Assembly: GCF_002993365.1 (NCBI RefSeq)
Contig: NZ_PVNP01000190.1
Coordinates: forward strand, 26,407 to 90,406
Length of the DNA stretch: 64,000 bases
From: Marisediminitalea alba
Lineage (GTDB): Bacteria > Pseudomonadota > Gammaproteobacteria > Enterobacterales > Alteromonadaceae
Direction: 5' to 3'
Below are positions 62,425 to 64,000 of this stretch, piece by piece. The position numbers and the translations under genes are program-made. A model generated the notes under the pieces. That model made no database searches and had not been told where the DNA came from. It saw only the letters and a list, made by a program, of their open reading frames with translations. Position 1 is the first letter of the stretch. Every line of letters starts with the position of its first letter.

Positions 62425-63057
62425 ATGACACTTATTAAATCACTACTCACGTTGACCGTGGGCATTTCACTGCTGGCATCGCCATGTGGCTATGCTGAAG
62501 ATTACGGTCGCGCCATCGAGCCGGACAGTGCCATAGTAACCGAACATAAAACCACAATTAACGGCAACCGGGTAAATTACACTGCCACTACCGGAACCCA
62601 ACCGGTATGGAACGACAAAGGTGATGCAGTCGCCGCTTTGCATTACACCTATTACAAGCGCAGCGATATTAAAGACGACAGCACCCGCCCGCTGGTTATT
62701 AGCTTTAATGGCGGGCCAGGCTCCGCCTCGGTGTGGATGCACATTGCCTATACCGGGCCGGTGATCCTGAACATTGATGACGAGGTCTTTTGCGCGTATA
62801 CTGGTGTCTCGTTGAACGACTTGAGCGGGAGCGTTGATGAAGCCGCTACTGTCCGTTTAAGGGCTGTCATTGAGGTCTTCGAAAGAGTTGAACCTTGGTT
62901 TGACTCTTCAACAGAAGCTTGGTCATGGTTCACATCTAAACCCTTGGTTGGATTCGGTAGTAAAGTACCTGCTGATGTTATTCGTGAGTACGGTGCTCAG
63001 GGTGTCGAATCACTCATGCAATTTGTTAAGTCAAAAGACCTTGGCGGTTTTGAGTAA
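62425..63057 (+). pseudogene. Chimera: S10 carboxypeptidase N-terminus fused to antitoxin C-terminus
   Basis: An intact 210-residue frame made of two unrelated parts. Residues 1-120 are a signal peptide plus the start of a peptidase S10 (serine carboxypeptidase) protein: RPLVISFNGGPGSASVWMH and ILNIDDE, after which S10 proteins normally continue for some 350 residues with the GESYG catalytic serine. From residue 121 the sequence switches to VFCAYTGVSLNDLSG and a C-terminal domain (AVIEVFERVEPWFDSSTEAW, then LVGFGSKVPADVIR, GVESLMQFV) resembling the toxin-binding domain of Xre/MbcA/ParS antitoxins (DUF2384). The catalytic triad is absent, and a signal peptide on an antitoxin makes no sense, so neither function is expected. 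The junction is near 62785. A transposase remnant lies 290 bp downstream. It is unlikely to be an adaptive fusion. Confidence 0.6.
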
Positions 63058-63084
63058 ACCACTTTGGATAGCAAACAACCTTAA

Positions 63085-63270
63085 TGTCGTTTCGATAAAA
63101 ACCAAATAGGACACCCACATTTAATTGAAACCAAAGCCGTTCAGGCGGTTTATGCATTCAATGGGTCAGCCACTGGTAGATGCGGTAAACAGATTTTGTT
63201 TAGCAGCGGTAATCATTATGTGCATAGCAAAAAGTATTTACCCGATGCTACCTATAAGGCAAATCACTAA
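63085..63270 (+). pseudogene. Unidentified 61-codon coding remnant without a start
   Basis: An open frame between two stops (63082 and 63268) encodes a peptide with protein-like composition, for example AVYAFNGSATGRCGKQ and GNHYVHSKKYLPD, but has no ATG/GTG/TTG near its left end that would give a full protein. I do not recognise the family. It may be the tail of a gene that came with the antitoxin fragment; the toxin gene usually paired with such antitoxins (RES domain) was looked for and not seen. Confidence 0.35.
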
Positions 63271-63346
63271 ACCAAACGCGCACAAAAAGAATCGTGAAAT
63301 CGAAATGTTTTGCAAACAAATTTGATTCCGACATTCCGCATCAAAT
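63271..63346. mobile_element. Probable left end of the IS1634-like element
   Basis: This short non-coding AT-rich stretch separates the remnant from the transposase stop. TTGATTCCGACATTCCGCATC near 63321-63341 is where the terminal repeat should be, but the other end is outside the window and no target duplication can be checked. Confidence 0.35.
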
Positions 63347-64000
63347 TCAGGAATAAATCTCTTGGTATAATGTGCCAAGTACATCAATGATCACCTGCTG
63401 GCGCTCCTGTTTGTCTGTGATTACGGGGGGAGAGTCACCAATGCTGACTTCGTGGATCCCACTAAAACACAGAAATACCCATCGTGCCGTTGGCTTCTGG
63501 GACGGTTTCTTTTTCATGTCAGGGAAGTATTGTTGTCTTTCTTTTAATGACGTTCGGATCCGGTGTTCAAGGGCGGCGTATATCATCAGACTGCACGTCA
63601 TCACCATGAGCAGCGCTTCAATCCTTTCCGGTTTCTTCAGAAACAGTGAGGATGTCAGAAATTCCGGACTTTTGAGAAAACGAAATCCCCGCTCAACATG
63701 TTGCTGGGATTTGTAGGTATCTAACACTGTCTGCATACTGAGTTCCCCGCTACAATCATTGGTTGCGAGGATAAACATCCCGGTTTGCGCCTGAGCTATT
63801 CCAACTTTATCCAAACAGGTGGCTATCAGCCCATCGAGTTGGTATTCATAGTATGCTGGCTGTTGTCCTTTTTTGGGGCGACCTTTACCTAAGAACACGG
63901 GGTGGGCTATACAGTCAAACTCACTGATGCGGGTTGTTTTTAACGTCTTGCTAAAGACTTTCATTGCCGTCTCGGCATCGGTCTGGCAGGCAAAGCGTTG
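63347..64000 (-). CDS. IS1634-like transposase, 3' part (truncated by window edge)
   Basis: The leftward frame stays open to the right edge, so only the last ~218 residues are visible. They match the C-terminal half of IS1634/IS4-superfamily DDE transposases: GMFILATNDCSGELSMQTVL, then YKSQQHVERGFRFLKSPEFL containing the final catalytic Glu of the YREK-like motif, and RIEALLMVMTCSLMIYAALEHRIR. The element's left end should lie near 63300-63340; GACATTCCGCATC there may be part of its inverted repeat. It sits beside the chimeric gene, so transposition may have caused or followed the rearrangement. Confidence 0.85.
   Translation of the reverse strand, partial: QRFACQTDAETAMKVFSKTLKTTRISEFDCIAHPVFLGKGRPKKGQQPAYYEYQLDGLIATCLDKVGIAQAQTGMFILATNDCSGELSMQTVLDTYKSQQHVERGFRFLKSPEFLTSSLFLKKPERIEALLMVMTCSLMIYAALEHRIRTSLKERQQYFPDMKKKPSQKPTARWVFLCFSGIHEVSIGDSPPVITDKQERQQVIIDVLGTLYQEIYS

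Noticed and set aside
62870..63109. 79-codon frame overlapping the antitoxin part
   Set aside because: Alternative frame of the antitoxin fragment, whose own frame has a clear family match.
63058..63346. Integron attC site or RES toxin downstream of the antitoxin fragment
   Set aside because: No RYYYAAC...GTTRRRY core pair was found and no RES-like start or conserved segment is readable.

Overview
The window looks like chromosome from a marine gammaproteobacterium of the Alteromonadales, probably Alteromonadaceae. The evidence is gene order: ftsB-ispD-ispF-truD-surE-pcm-yqaA-nlpD-rpoS, mutH/rppH-ptsP-TSUP-lgt-thyA, rplU-rpmA-obgE, fadBA, ygiM/ygiF and rapA-rluA all have gammaproteobacterial arrangements, and the protein sequences resemble Alteromonas/Shewanella-type homologues. 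This assignment is inferred from recognition, not from a search. No rRNA, tRNA or CRISPR array was found.

Layout. 1-7.6 kb is the most accessory-looking left part: the end of an Asp-box/FlgD-like surface protein, a di-heme peroxidase, then gmhA facing away from two paralogous secreted glycosidase-like proteins followed by gmhB, and a decayed metallo-beta-lactamase-fold gene. 7.7-16.6 kb is housekeeping: fadBA (beta-oxidation) with a PsrA-like operator, slt, pepQ, a ZIP-like transporter and ispB. At 16.7-17.0 kb there is a 264-bp element with perfect 22-bp terminal inverted repeats and two internal hairpins, resembling a MITE, just upstream of rplU-rpmA-obgE-folA. 19.7-28.1 kb is the rpoS-to-ftsB cluster read leftwards, with several overlapping stop/start codons, plus a TIGR03545-type membrane protein. 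28.4-36 kb has putA, the ygiM/ygiF pair, a membrane-anchored AraC-like regulator and a ferredoxin.

36-44.3 kb carries mutH opposite rppH-ptsP-TSUP-lgt-thyA, followed by a response regulator with a CheC-like domain and an overlapping PAS-GGDEF cyclase. 44.3-59.3 kb is mainly leftward: an AmpG-like permease, two poorly known proteins, rluA, rapA, an octaheme cytochrome with TPRs that appears to start at ATT, a transglutaminase-like protein, cysG and deaD; phoH points right. At 59.5 kb is a large TPR lipoprotein of the PEP-CTERM PrsT type.

The right edge (62.4-64 kb) is a mosaic: the first 120 residues of an S10 serine carboxypeptidase are fused in frame to the C-terminal part of a Xre/MbcA/ParS-type antitoxin, followed by an unidentified gene remnant and the 3' part of an IS1634-like transposase that runs off the window. 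The best candidates for something undescribed are the gmhA/glycosidase pair/gmhB locus and this mosaic junction; most of the rest is conserved core genome.
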